From the NCBI RefSeq assembly GCF_014695915.1, contig NZ_JACJPF010000084.1:49871-113870 (forward strand): a stretch of 64,000 nucleotides of DNA, read 5' to 3'. The notes beneath the pieces were generated by a model, which saw only the letters and a list, made by a program, of their open reading frames with translations, was not told the DNA's origin and searched no databases. Position 1 is the stretch's first letter; every line of letters begins with the position of its first letter. The DNA comes from Trichocoleus sp. FACHB-40 (GTDB taxonomy: Bacteria > Cyanobacteriota > Cyanobacteriia > Cyanobacteriales > FACHB-T130). The position numbers were made by a program, and so were the translations under genes. Of this stretch, positions 44,285-53,123 are shown piece by piece.

Positions 44285-45526
44285 ATGGATTTTAGTCAAC
44301 TACTCATCGATAAATCTCAAACAATTACAGATAAATGGATTGAAGCTGTTCGCAGTGATAGACAGATTCAAAGTGCCGACGATCTATCCCGCACGGCTAT
44401 ACAGAATCATCTTCCCGATGTTCTCAGGGCGATGGCAACCGTGCTGGCAAAATATGAGGAAAGTGATATTAATACTTTAGTAGAGGCGAGTTTGGAGCAT
44501 GGCGTTCTCCGAGCAGGACAAGGCTTTGAACCAATAGAAATTGCGCGGGAGTATCGTCTACTGCGGCAGGTGACATTTTCTACTTTAGAGGAGGATCTGA
44601 AGCAGGCCTCTTCGATAGACGTAATGCGAGCGGTTCGTTTAATTGATGCTGTAGTGGATGAAGCGATCGCGCAATGTTTTAAAAGTTACATGGAGCAGCG
44701 CTTAGGAGAATTACAGCAGCTGCAAAGTCAGTTACAACTTAACAATCAGGAACTGACTCGCTTAGTGAGAGCTAATCAGGAAAGCCTCTCTCATCTAGCC
44801 CACGAACTGAAAACCCCTTTGACCTCAATTATTGGCTACTCAGAGCTGTTTTTGCGCCAACAAAGAAATAAAGATCAGGTGAACGACAACCTTCGCAATT
44901 TGGAACACATTGATAAAGTGTTATGGGGCGGGCGACAGTTACTTCGTCTGATCAACGATACTTTAGAAATTTCCCGCTATGAAGCCGGGAAGATGAAATT
45001 GCAGCCATCATCCACGAATGTGCGCTCTTTAATTAACAGCGTTATCGAGATGGTACAGCCTTTGGCAAACTCAAAACAGCTACAGCTGATCGTAGAGTGC
45101 GATTTGGCTACCGCCGATAGCTCCACTACTCTCCGAGAAGGGCTACGGCCAACACCCGCTCCCGATCAGGTTTTCACAGATCCCTTGCGATTGCAGCAGA
45201 TTATCACAAATCTACTCTCGAATGCGATTCGTTACACCGAGGCGGGAAGTATCAAATTAACCTGTCAAACAGTATCGCCAGAGGAATGGGCGATAGCGAT
45301 CGCGGACACCGGAATTGGCATAGAACCAGAAGACCAAATCCGCATCTTTGAACCCTACTTTCAAGCTGGTTCCAGCCAGCAATCTTACCACCCTCACAGT
45401 ACAGGACTGGGACTGGCAATAGTCTCTCGCTTAGTCAAACTATTGCAAGGCAAAATGGAACTTGTTTCCGAAATCGGTATTGGCTCCACCTTCACCGTTA
45501 TTTTTCCCTTAGAAGTCCAAATCTAA
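44285..45526 (+). CDS. Sensor histidine kinase with RsbRD-like N-terminal domain
   Basis: A 413-residue soluble kinase. Residues 1-140 resemble the RsbRD N-terminal domain (helical, globin-like sensor of stressosome-type proteins), with EHGVLRAGQGFEPIEIAREYRLLRQ. A coiled coil follows, then H-box LSHLAHELKTPLTSIIGY (about 169-186), N-box NLLSNAIRYTEAG, G1 DTGIGI, F-box FEPYFQ and G2 STGLGLAIV. All catalytic motifs are intact. It starts at ATG 44285. It ends two bases before the convergent kinase gene. No response regulator is in the window. Confidence 0.93.
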   Translation: MDFSQLLIDKSQTITDKWIEAVRSDRQIQSADDLSRTAIQNHLPDVLRAMATVLAKYEESDINTLVEASLEHGVLRAGQGFEPIEIAREYRLLRQVTFSTLEEDLKQASSIDVMRAVRLIDAVVDEAIAQCFKSYMEQRLGELQQLQSQLQLNNQELTRLVRANQESLSHLAHELKTPLTSIIGYSELFLRQQRNKDQVNDNLRNLEHIDKVLWGGRQLLRLINDTLEISRYEAGKMKLQPSSTNVRSLINSVIEMVQPLANSKQLQLIVECDLATADSSTTLREGLRPTPAPDQVFTDPLRLQQIITNLLSNAIRYTEAGSIKLTCQTVSPEEWAIAIADTGIGIEPEDQIRIFEPYFQAGSSQQSYHPHSTGLGLAIVSRLVKLLQGKMELVSEIGIGSTFTVIFPLEVQI

Positions 45527-45528
45527 AA

Positions 45529-46665
45529 TCAATTCTGATTCCCAGCCTGAGCCTGCAAAACTGCTCTAGGGAGGCGAAACCAAAAACACGAACCACCTTT
45601 AGGACGAGTTGAATAACCAATGCTACCACCCCAGCGTTCAACCGTAATGCGGCAAAAATATAGCCCTAATCCAGCCTTGCCAGATTTCTCTCGTCCTTGG
45701 GAAAATTTTTGAAATAGATTTTTAGAAATATCCTCCGGCACCCCAGGCCCTTCATCGTCCACAGTAAACAGAATAAATTCGCCGTCCTGGTTTACGTCAA
45801 CCGTCACAGTAGAACCCAACGGACTGTGACGAAAAGCATTTTCCACCAAATTAAAAAGCACCCTCTCCAAACGCGAGTTTTCACCGACTACCTTCCAATC
45901 TTGAGCCAGATCAATATTTGGCTCCAATTGCAATATTCTTTGGTTTAGTGAAAAAGTCGGCAACAAAGCCTCTACAACCTCCCTTGCACACCTCACCGCA
46001 TCTGGAGCTTGGGCAGAATCGACAGTAAAATCCTCAAGGGATTTTACCTCAGCAGAAAATGCCTTCAATATCTCCTGAATTAGCATCTCTTGCTTGATAG
46101 ATTGCCTTTTCCCAATTTCCAGGCGATCTCTTCCTTTAGCTGTCAAATTTTCCATAGCCAGCAGTGCAAAACAGCAATTTATTCCCGTTAATTGCCCCGC
46201 CACATCGTGCAAAATGCAGTGAAGTAAAATTTCTTTTTTCTGAGTTTCTTTGAGCAAATAGTGATAAGTTAAACTATTTTGCCTAGCCTTTTGTATAAGA
46301 GACTGTTTTTCTTCATAAGCAACACTTAGTAACTCAATTAATAGTATTTTCTTATTTTCCAAACGGACTGCTGAAGCCTCAAGATGGCATTCCTGCCCGG
46401 ACATATCAATTTCACTCCACAATCCCGACTTCAGACGTTGGGCGATATTATCATGCCAAAAATCCTCAGCGTCGATGAGAAAGTTTTCCAGAAAAGGAAA
46501 CTTTGTCTGTAGATTTATTTTATTCTCTTCCGAAGTGACATTGGGGTAAAATTGGATGAACCATTTTGGTACATTGCCAACAACTTTAAAATAACATCCA
46601 TTCAGATGTTCTAGAACTACAGTATCCAGAAGTGCAAAAAGTTCATCCGTTATAGATTTATTCAT
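45529..46665 (-). CDS. Histidine kinase of the OmpA/GTPase operon
   Basis: A 378-residue kinase. The N-terminal part (about 1-115) looks like a PAS domain starting HLNGCYFKVVGNVPKWF. The dimerisation region has the unusual H-box LHCILHDVAGQLTG, and the ATPase domain has NLVENAFRHSP (N), DDEGPGVP (G1) and KAGLGLYFC (G2). The frame opens at TTG 46680. ATG 46665 is chosen because it overlaps the preceding stop as ATGA. It is the last gene of the operon OmpA protein, GTPase, cyclase remnant, kinase, which suggests envelope-linked signalling. Confidence 0.9.
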   Translation of the reverse strand: MNKSITDELFALLDTVVLEHLNGCYFKVVGNVPKWFIQFYPNVTSEENKINLQTKFPFLENFLIDAEDFWHDNIAQRLKSGLWSEIDMSGQECHLEASAVRLENKKILLIELLSVAYEEKQSLIQKARQNSLTYHYLLKETQKKEILLHCILHDVAGQLTGINCCFALLAMENLTAKGRDRLEIGKRQSIKQEMLIQEILKAFSAEVKSLEDFTVDSAQAPDAVRCAREVVEALLPTFSLNQRILQLEPNIDLAQDWKVVGENSRLERVLFNLVENAFRHSPLGSTVTVDVNQDGEFILFTVDDEGPGVPEDISKNLFQKFSQGREKSGKAGLGLYFCRITVERWGGSIGYSTRPKGGSCFWFRLPRAVLQAQAGNQN

Positions 46666-46943
46666 GATTTTACTAAGCAAGAATATATTTTTATTGGTTC
46701 AACTATTCCTGTCAACGACAGGGTGGTTTCTGAAAATTTTTGTTGTAACCTATCAATCTTTTGAAAAGTATTTTCATTGATAAGAATCTCCCTCGGACGC
46801 GCTTGACTTTCCAGCCTTGCGGCCAAGTTCCCTCCCCAATTAGACAACCAACCATTCTTTTCCACAAAAAGATAAGCAAGAGAACAATTTCGTATTGTCA
46901 GCTTATAAAAGTAATCAAGTATCGGATACGGAAGGTCAAGCAT
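46662..46943 (-). CDS. Internally deleted PAS / class III cyclase remnant
   Basis: A 93-codon intact frame made of two halves that do not belong next to each other. Residues 1-37 (PLPYPILDY-like start, then LAYLFVEKNGWLSNWGG) are the beginning of a PAS domain. Residues 38-93 (NLAARLESQARPREILINENTF, then LTGIVEPIKIYSC) are the extreme C-terminus of a class III adenylate/guanylate cyclase, where VNLAARLES normally precedes the ILIS-E-x-T motif. All catalytic metal and substrate residues are missing. The frame is kept, and start and stop abut the neighbours: TAA-ATG after the GTPase, ATGA into the kinase. So a deletion fused the ends, probably through the shared Asn-Leu, without disturbing operon coupling. 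Confidence 0.8.
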   Translation of the reverse strand: MLDLPYPILDYFYKLTIRNCSLAYLFVEKNGWLSNWGGNLAARLESQARPREILINENTFQKIDRLQQKFSETTLSLTGIVEPIKIYSCLVKS

Positions 46944-47441
46944 TTATCTCTCCATGATTTGTTGTCCAAGAGTCAGAAAAGCTTCTTCTACACCTAAACC
47001 TGTTTTTGCGCTTCCTTTAATTACTGTCCAGTTCCTTTCTGCTAGTTCATCCATTGAGGTATTGTCAATATCCCATTCGTCTTTTAAATCCCATTTGTTG
47101 AGGACAAGAATAAAAGGAACTGGCCCGATAGTATCTTCTACCCTTTTTTGGAGGTTAAAGGCTTTATCAAGGGTAGTGCGACGGGTTCCATCTACTACTA
47201 CAAGATAACCGGATGAGCCGCGCAAATAAGACATTCGCACCTTTTGAAATTCGTCTTCTCCATAGAGATCCCAGAGAATGAAATTTATTTCCTGTTGTCC
47301 GACTTTTACTAATTTTTTATCAATCTTCACGCCTACGGTAGTTTGGTAAATGTCTGAGTAAATGCTGTGGACAAAACGGGCGACAAGGCTGGTTTTTCCT
47401 GTAGCGAAGGCACCCACCATGCAAACTTTTTTCTGGATCAT
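46944..47441 (-). CDS. Ras/Rab-like small GTPase
   Basis: A 165-residue single-domain GTPase: G1 GAFATGKTSLV (10-20), G2 Thr in YQTTVGVKID, G3 LWDLYGEDEF in place of the usual DTAGQE, G4 NKWD (about 114-117) and G5 GSAKTG. Members of this bacterial group sit in operons with OmpA-like and signalling proteins in cyanobacteria and probably act as molecular switches. The gene lies 2 bp after the OmpA-protein gene and directly abuts the cyclase remnant. Starts at ATG 47441. Confidence 0.9.
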   Translation of the reverse strand: MIQKKVCMVGAFATGKTSLVARFVHSIYSDIYQTTVGVKIDKKLVKVGQQEINFILWDLYGEDEFQKVRMSYLRGSSGYLVVVDGTRRTTLDKAFNLQKRVEDTIGPVPFILVLNKWDLKDEWDIDNTSMDELAERNWTVIKGSAKTGLGVEEAFLTLGQQIMER

Positions 47442-47443
47442 GG

Positions 47444-49225
47444 TTAGTTAATCCCTCGGTTGGGGACATCGGTTATAATTACTTTGAAAGAAACGCGGCG
47501 GTTCAATGCTTGATTCGGATCTGTAGAACTGTTGGGTAAAGGTTGACTTGAACTAACGCCTATATTTTTCAGATTAATGTTTTCGATCCCTCGTGAGATC
47601 AAAATAGATGCGATCGCATTTGCGCGCCCAGAGCTGATTATTATGTTTCTCTGTTCCGAACCGCCCGCGTTCGAGTGTCCTAAAATTTCAATGCTGACAG
47701 CCTTATCCAAAACTCCTGCGGTATTTGTAATACTTTTAATTGCTTGAATCAAGTTCTGTATTTTCTGCTCCTCCCCAGGTATAAGTTGTGTAGTTCCTTC
47801 TCCAAAAAGTATCACTTGTTTTTCAATCTCTGCCTTTGCAGAGAGCAGTTTTGCTGATTCTGTATCAACCAGATTCTCTTCCTGGTATTTAGTAATTCCG
47901 GGAATAAACTGCACCATTTTTCGGGTTTCTCCAATCCATTGACGAGAAGCGAAGCCTTTAGCATAAAGAATGCCATTTTCGTCAACTTTCAGAGAGACAG
48001 TTTCAGGAGGTTTGAGCAATCGTTTGGCTCTGGCGACTACAAATTGTGAATCAAGGGATAGGTAAGGCTTCCACTTGCTGATAACTGCCTTGGGGTTGAC
48101 ATTTGCTTGTTTCATCAAGGCTGTTGGATCTGCTGCCAACGGATCGCGAAGCCCGGAAATATAATATTTACCCCAATGCTTCTCGGAACTACTCACAGTG
48201 ATTCCCGGCTGGTCATTCAGTTTTTCTAGATAAGTTTCCCAACGTCTGTTTTCTCGGAAGGAAATAAAGCCCCAGCTTCCCAAAGCTAACAGGATAACTC
48301 CCCAAAATATCAATAAAAAAGGAGAAGTTTTTTCTTTTTTTAGTTGATAATGAGTCTGAAGACAGTCTTCAAGATAAGGTTGGCTGGCTTGAAAAGGAGA
48401 AGTTTCCCCGTCGAAAGCATAAAGTTCCTTTCTTTGCTGGCGGTGAATTTTTTCTATCGCTTCTTGGAAAACAAACTTTAATTCTTTGGGAGCGTTTCCC
48501 CGGATAATACCAGCTAATATCGCCTGCGGCCCCTGTTCAATCCAAATGGTCAGTTCTCCAAATTGCAACGTATCCAGCGACTCCCCTGTTTGCACGCTGA
48601 AGGAGTCTTGGACAAAATCTCGGATAGCTGTCAACATCGCTGAAATTAAGTCTGCATCCTGAGCCTCTACCGAATTAGCTACTACGTGTTGCAGCAATAA
48701 TCCAGTTTTTTTGTGGATGAGAAAGACTTGTTCAACTCGATAGAGAAGCGTGCGGAGAAGCACAACTTCGGCGAAGGATTTGCCTGTTTGTAAAGCTTCC
48801 AATCTCCATTTAAAGCCTTGTGGGGATAGGCTGTGTTCAATGCTTTGATTAAGCGATTGGATGGTTGCTTCAAGCGTTGTCGCAATAGCCTTGCGGCTAG
48901 CTGGCCCGATTACAGGGAAAATGGCATCTGCAAGAACAGTGAGGTCTTTTCTAACAGAGGTTTGAATGGCTTCTTCTATGGTGGGAACTATTGCTTCGGA
49001 TAGCTGCTTATCTTGCATTGAGCGCAGGATAATTGCTTCCGGAAGCATTTTGCTTAAATCCTCTGGTTGAATGTTGGGGTTGTTTAATCGGTCATACAGT
49101 TTGTCAAGTTCGCTTTTATCAAGACCAAGGAGCAGACTGCGGAGTTGAGCAAGCTCCTCATGCGATGCAGAATTATTATTGTTTGGAGTCTCGCTGGAGT
49201 CATTTTGGGTGTAAGAGTCAGTCAT
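47444..49225 (-). CDS. OmpA-domain protein with large cytoplasmic N-terminal region
   Basis: A 593-residue protein. Residues 1-290 are soluble and helical, with a repeated amphipathic region in the middle. One membrane helix spans about 303-320 (LLIFWGVILLALGSWGF). After it come a BON-like segment (about 325-450) and an OmpA peptidoglycan-binding domain (about 465-590) with VSIEILGHSNAGGSEQ and SSGRANAIASILISRGI. It may link the cell wall to the cytoplasmic GTPase and kinase encoded next. It is the first gene of the operon. Starts at ATG 49225. Confidence 0.9.
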   Translation of the reverse strand: MTDSYTQNDSSETPNNNNSASHEELAQLRSLLLGLDKSELDKLYDRLNNPNIQPEDLSKMLPEAIILRSMQDKQLSEAIVPTIEEAIQTSVRKDLTVLADAIFPVIGPASRKAIATTLEATIQSLNQSIEHSLSPQGFKWRLEALQTGKSFAEVVLLRTLLYRVEQVFLIHKKTGLLLQHVVANSVEAQDADLISAMLTAIRDFVQDSFSVQTGESLDTLQFGELTIWIEQGPQAILAGIIRGNAPKELKFVFQEAIEKIHRQQRKELYAFDGETSPFQASQPYLEDCLQTHYQLKKEKTSPFLLIFWGVILLALGSWGFISFRENRRWETYLEKLNDQPGITVSSSEKHWGKYYISGLRDPLAADPTALMKQANVNPKAVISKWKPYLSLDSQFVVARAKRLLKPPETVSLKVDENGILYAKGFASRQWIGETRKMVQFIPGITKYQEENLVDTESAKLLSAKAEIEKQVILFGEGTTQLIPGEEQKIQNLIQAIKSITNTAGVLDKAVSIEILGHSNAGGSEQRNIIISSGRANAIASILISRGIENINLKNIGVSSSQPLPNSSTDPNQALNRRVSFKVIITDVPNRGIN

Positions 49226-49745
49226 TATTCAAATCCCCCGTTTCACTATTGAGATTAATTGGCTACGTCAGGTGAGGGGGTGGGAGCCATTCAGCTATTT
49301 ACTGAGATTTTAAGCCTAAAATAACCCAAGATTGAAGTGTTGTATGTGCAATCTGGCAATTTGGGGCATTTTTTATCCAGATGCTCCTGCAAGGGGTTAA
49401 CACTTTTTTCGGTTTCCGCCATCTGGTTGCGGAAAATAAGGCCTCTAACTTTATCGAAGTTGCCAATCTTAGCGCTACTTATACCGGAAATCTAAAAAAT
49501 CTTTTTTCGGTAGCTGGTTTGACTTCACAAGATTGCAATGAGTTTAAATTGTGGAAGTTTATAAGCAGCTATTGACAAAAACTCCAATATTGCCAGTGTA
49601 AAGGTAAATGGTATTAATACGATTTTGTGGTTGAAATTTATTAACTCTTAGGAATTACTAAGTTTACAAAAAGTTATATAAAGCATTAATGGCGATCGCC
49701 ATTAATGCTTGTCTGAGAACTAGATGTAAAAGGCTACAGATGCCC
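49226..49745. other. Intergenic stretch with a 30-bp perfect palindrome
   Basis: AAGCATTAATGGCGA and its exact complement, centred on GCGATCGC, lie at 49681-49710, about 35 bases after the YihY stop. There it could act as a terminator. A 64-codon plus-strand frame (49381-49575) shows no family features and is not accepted. Otherwise A/T-rich and empty. Confidence 0.5.
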
Positions 49746-50852
49746 TTATTTGGGTCGGTTGTTCCGCCTCCGTTTGCCTCCCACCAAGTGGGCAAAGCCT
49801 TGGGTGACACCCATGATTAAGGCGAGGATGTTAACCATTGGGTGTCTGGATTTTGAGCGATCCGTTCGTTCTATTGTGCCAGTAGAGGAGCTGGATATGC
49901 GATCGCTTCCCTGTTCTTGCTCACCTGCTGCCTTTTTTATGTCCTGAGTCCGGGGTATCCCCTGCTGGGCCCTTGCTTCTTCGGTAAGGGGTACGGCATT
50001 TTTAGCAGGGAGAATTCGGGAGCCATACTTGTTGGCGTAGACTTGGGTAAATTCGGCACCGAAAAATAGAATCTGGGCGGAATAATTCACCCACAGCAGC
50101 AGCACTACAAAGGAGCCAGCTGCGCCGTAAGTTGACCCGACGCTGCCATTGCCTAGATACAGCCCTAGTAAATACTTACCAATGGTAAACAGCAACGAGG
50201 TGATCGCGGCACCGATCCAAACGTCACCCCAGGCGATTTTCGCATCTGGCAAAATTCTAAAAATAAACGCGAACAGCACCGTTACGACACCGAAGGAAAG
50301 GAGAAAGTTTAAAACTTGCAGGAATGGCAAACCGGGCATCAAATGACCGAAATAATTGCCTACTGCTGACAACCCAGCACTCAAGATCAGCGAAACCAAG
50401 AGCAAAAAGCCAATTCCCAGTACCATCGAGAAGGACAAAAATCGGTCTTTGATAAAGCCTATGATGCCGCGTCCAGGCTTGGGCGCAACTTCCCAGATGG
50501 TGTTGAGTGAATCTTGCAGTTGACCAAAAACGCCGGAAGCACCGAACATGAGGAGACCAACGCTAATCAGGGTAGCAATTGTGCCTTGCTCTGCCTTGCG
50601 AGAATTTGCGATCATTTCTTCGACAGCTTCGGCACCCTGGCTACCGAGTAAACCTCGAAGTTGCTCTTCTATTCCACCTTGGGCAGCTTCTTGCCCAAAT
50701 ACCAAAGCCGCGATCGCGATCGCTATAATTACCAGTGGCGCAAGTGAGAAAACGGTGTAGTATGCTAAAGCTGCCGCCAGCCTCGACGCTTTATCTTCTT
50801 GCCATTCAGTAAACGTTTCTTTAAGCAGTCCTACTATATCTTTTGGCTTCAT
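49746..50852 (-). CDS. YihY/virulence factor BrkB family membrane protein
   Basis: A 368-residue protein with six membrane segments, of the YihY/BrkB family of inner-membrane proteins of unknown transport or envelope function. Typical blocks are DKASRLAAALAYYTVFSLAPL (about 20-40), SLNTIWEVAPKPGRG (about 113-127) and GSTYGAAGSFVVLLLWVNYSAQILFFGAEFTQ (about 240-271). The last 80 residues are polar, Ser/Arg-rich and poorly conserved. Starts at ATG 50852. It lies about 100 bp downstream of rnc on the same strand. Confidence 0.9.
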   Translation of the reverse strand: MKPKDIVGLLKETFTEWQEDKASRLAAALAYYTVFSLAPLVIIAIAIAALVFGQEAAQGGIEEQLRGLLGSQGAEAVEEMIANSRKAEQGTIATLISVGLLMFGASGVFGQLQDSLNTIWEVAPKPGRGIIGFIKDRFLSFSMVLGIGFLLLVSLILSAGLSAVGNYFGHLMPGLPFLQVLNFLLSFGVVTVLFAFIFRILPDAKIAWGDVWIGAAITSLLFTIGKYLLGLYLGNGSVGSTYGAAGSFVVLLLWVNYSAQILFFGAEFTQVYANKYGSRILPAKNAVPLTEEARAQQGIPRTQDIKKAAGEQEQGSDRISSSSTGTIERTDRSKSRHPMVNILALIMGVTQGFAHLVGGKRRRNNRPK

Positions 50853-50954
50853 AACTTTTAACTTCTAGCCTGCGTTACCACTCTTCTTTGAGTTTGCAAT
50901 GCTTTACCTAGAAGTCAAAAGACCCGAAAGTTAGACTTTCTCCAAAATTCCAGC

Positions 50955-51641
50955 TTAGATCAGCCCTCGTTTTTTCAGTTTGAAGAGTGCATCTTCAGCA
51001 GCAGCTTTCTCAGCATCTTTTTTGCTGCGACCTTTACCTTCCCCATAGGCTTTATCGCCCACAAACACTGTGGCGATAAACTCTGGGGCGTGGGGTGTTC
51101 CGCCTGCTTGTTGTGTGACATACTTAGGTGGCGTTGAGCCAAGCTCAGGGTTTGCTTGTACCCATTGCTGAAACCGATTTTTCGAGTCCACATTGGAGAG
51201 AGACGCTACAATATCCTCCGGAACGGAATCAAACAGCGGTTCTACAAAACCACGGACTTTCTCAACATCAAAATTGTTATCCAGATAATAAGCCCCGACA
51301 ACGGCTTCAAAGGTGCTGCTGAGTAAATTTGGATTATAGTAACCTTTCTCACGAATGGCACCTTCACCTAACCGCATTCTGAAGTGTAAATCAATCTCGG
51401 TAGCGAACTTTGCTAGCTGCTTTTCATCTACCAGCGCGGAACGCCTACGAGTCATTTGGTCTTCTCTCATTTGTGGGTGACGACGATAGAGATATTCGCC
51501 ACTTAAAAAAGTTAGTAAAGCGTCACCCAAAAATTCTAGACGTTCGTTGTTTTCGCACTCTCCAGGGTTTTCATTAGCATAAGAACGGTGAGTTAGCGCA
51601 TGGAGTAAGAGTTTTTCATCTCGAAATGTTGGCAATTTCAT
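50955..51641 (-). CDS. rnc: Ribonuclease III
   Basis: A 228-residue double-strand-specific RNase, with catalytic signature ERLEFLGDALL (about 33-43) and a C-terminal dsRNA-binding domain (about 155-225, with HAPEFIATVFVGDKAYGEG and KKDAEKAAAEDAL). It processes rRNA and structured RNAs. The frame opens at ATG 51677. ATG 51641 (MKLPTFRDEKLL) is chosen because GGAGA lies seven bases upstream and the family begins near there. Full length. Confidence 0.94.
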   Translation of the reverse strand: MKLPTFRDEKLLLHALTHRSYANENPGECENNERLEFLGDALLTFLSGEYLYRRHPQMREDQMTRRRSALVDEKQLAKFATEIDLHFRMRLGEGAIREKGYYNPNLLSSTFEAVVGAYYLDNNFDVEKVRGFVEPLFDSVPEDIVASLSNVDSKNRFQQWVQANPELGSTPPKYVTQQAGGTPHAPEFIATVFVGDKAYGEGKGRSKKDAEKAAAEDALFKLKKRGLI

Positions 51642-51723
51642 TTTAATTTCTCCGGTTTTTGGGTAAATTAATTGCATGGAAAAATCAGTACCAGTAATTG
51701 ATGGCTATTAACTAGGTAAACAC

Positions 51724-51785
51724 GAAAAAACCGCCCGCTAGCGGTTGTCTGTATAAACCCGGTTTGGAGGGAAACCGGGTTTTTG
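51724..51785. terminator. Double hairpin terminator after the NYN gene
   Basis: Two adjacent hairpins. AACCGC..GCGGTT (51729-51746) has a T-run on the minus strand. AAACCCGGTTT..AAACCGGGTTTTT (51755-51785) has a T-run on the plus strand. Together they end the minus-strand NYN transcript and block readthrough the other way. Confidence 0.8.
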
Positions 51786-51832
51786 ATAAGGTGGCGATCG
51801 CTTGATTATCTAGCTTTCAGCAATCGGCTTAA

Positions 51833-52606
51833 CTATACTAACAACATTTCCTCATTTTGCAATTTGATTTTCCCCTCTTTTTCAACAGCAGCAACAAATT
51901 TCTTGAAGCGTGTAAATTTCGTACCGTCAGGTTTACAAATAGTGGAACCCCCTTTATAGTCGGGAAAACGCTGACTGTGACTCATCAGGCTGGCAATGAT
52001 GGAATATGTTGTACGCTTACCTTTGCTGAGCGCAGTTTTGATAGCTTCAATAAGGCAGTCAACAGCATCATCGTAGTTGATATAAGGCAAAACTCTATCT
52101 TCCTTACTTAAAGGTTTAACACTAACTAAGTTAGGTAACTCGTCTAAAAAGTAAAATTTATCAGCAACACTTTTTAGGACTAGCTTCACATTGCCTCTTC
52201 GAGCGACAACTATCGCCTTTTTACCCAATTTTTTCTGATTCAAAACCAACTTTTTGAAATCCCCATCTCCTGATACAAGAATAGCCACATCGGGAGGTTG
52301 GTTGCCGTGAATATCTTCAAGATAGTCAGCCATCAATTGATTATCAGCACTGTTTTTTAAAGGACAAGGAACATCAACACCAACAAAACCAAATTTTTCT
52401 AGATTTTCTTTAGCATAAGCCATGTTTATGCACTTTGAATTGTAGTAAACCTTTACACTTATCAAACGTCCTTGAAAATTGGCAAAACTTACCAGTAACT
52501 TTGCATTTTTTTCTGTGAAGGGGACGTTTTGAGAATCCCAATAAATCGAAACTAACGGTTCTTGATTGTTTGTTTTTGTTTGGGAAGGTACAATAATGCT
52601 TGTCAT
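51833..52606 (-). CDS. NYN-domain (PIN-like, LabA/DUF88) putative ribonuclease
   Basis: About 257 residues. Residues 15-170 are an NYN/LabA-type domain with the acidic motifs IYWDSQNVPF, DNQLMADYLEDI and ILVSGDGDFKKLV, the usual metal-binding Asp set of PIN-like nucleases. The C-terminal 80 residues (DAVDCLIEAIKTAL to the end) look like a small helical, OST-HTH-like RNA-binding module. The frame opens at ATG 52654; ATG 52606 has a weak GGAC upstream and is preferred, but the longer start is possible. The gene is divergent from chlD, with a MITE-like element in between. Confidence 0.85.
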   Translation of the reverse strand: MTSIIVPSQTKTNNQEPLVSIYWDSQNVPFTEKNAKLLVSFANFQGRLISVKVYYNSKCINMAYAKENLEKFGFVGVDVPCPLKNSADNQLMADYLEDIHGNQPPDVAILVSGDGDFKKLVLNQKKLGKKAIVVARRGNVKLVLKSVADKFYFLDELPNLVSVKPLSKEDRVLPYINYDDAVDCLIEAIKTALSKGKRTTYSIIASLMSHSQRFPDYKGGSTICKPDGTKFTRFKKFVAAVEKEGKIKLQNEEMLLV

Positions 52607-52745
52607 TTTGATACGTCCAACTACTAAGTTAATGGACATCAAAAAATCGTGCATTTAGCTTTAGCAAAAAGCTGCACAAGGGATTTAAAAAAGATAATAA
52701 CAATCCCCGACTAAATTAATAGCCTAAATCAACTTTTTTGCCAGG

Positions 52746-52964
52746 GAAGTTTTGAGTTTGTAGTCTCAGCTACAGAATTTTTTAGTTTCCTACTAAGCGT
52801 GCAGTCAACCAGTTGACCGGACATTTAGCGATATTTTTAGCCATCCTTCCCAATGCTTGTCGGTGAGTTGACCTAACATCAGGCTGAATGTTCAGCCAAT
52901 TGATTGACTAGACGCTCAGTAGGAAACTAAAAAATTCTGTAGCTGAGACAGCATTCAAAACTTC
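52746..52964. mobile_element. 219-bp MITE-like element with long terminal inverted repeats
   Basis: The arms are 52746-52800 and 52911-52964. A perfect 32-bp core (GTCTCAGCTACAGAATT... at 52763-52794, its complement at 52918-52949) extends imperfectly at both ends: GAAGTTTTGA outside pairs with TCAAAACTTC, and AAGCGT inside pairs with ACGCTC. The centre holds two more small hairpins, GTCAAC-CA-GTTGAC and GGCTGAATGTTCAGCC. No ORF is present and no clear target-site duplication was seen. It is either a non-autonomous transposon or a long-hairpin RNA. It sits in the divergent promoter region of chlD and the NYN gene. Confidence 0.75.
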
Positions 52965-53123
52965 GCGCTTTTTAATGCGAGATTTTTGTACTGTCTGCGT
53001 AAAATTTAACATTGGCAAAATTGGTTGTCAAGGGTAATTGGGTTGATTTTAAGCGGAGGGCTTAGTTGAAGGCGGCAAACTTTGCGCTATGCTGAAAAAT
53101 TGGACTTGCATCGCTTTAAAACT

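Noticed and set aside
49381..49575. 64-codon plus-strand ORF
   Set aside because: No ribosome-binding site, no family features, no conserved context.
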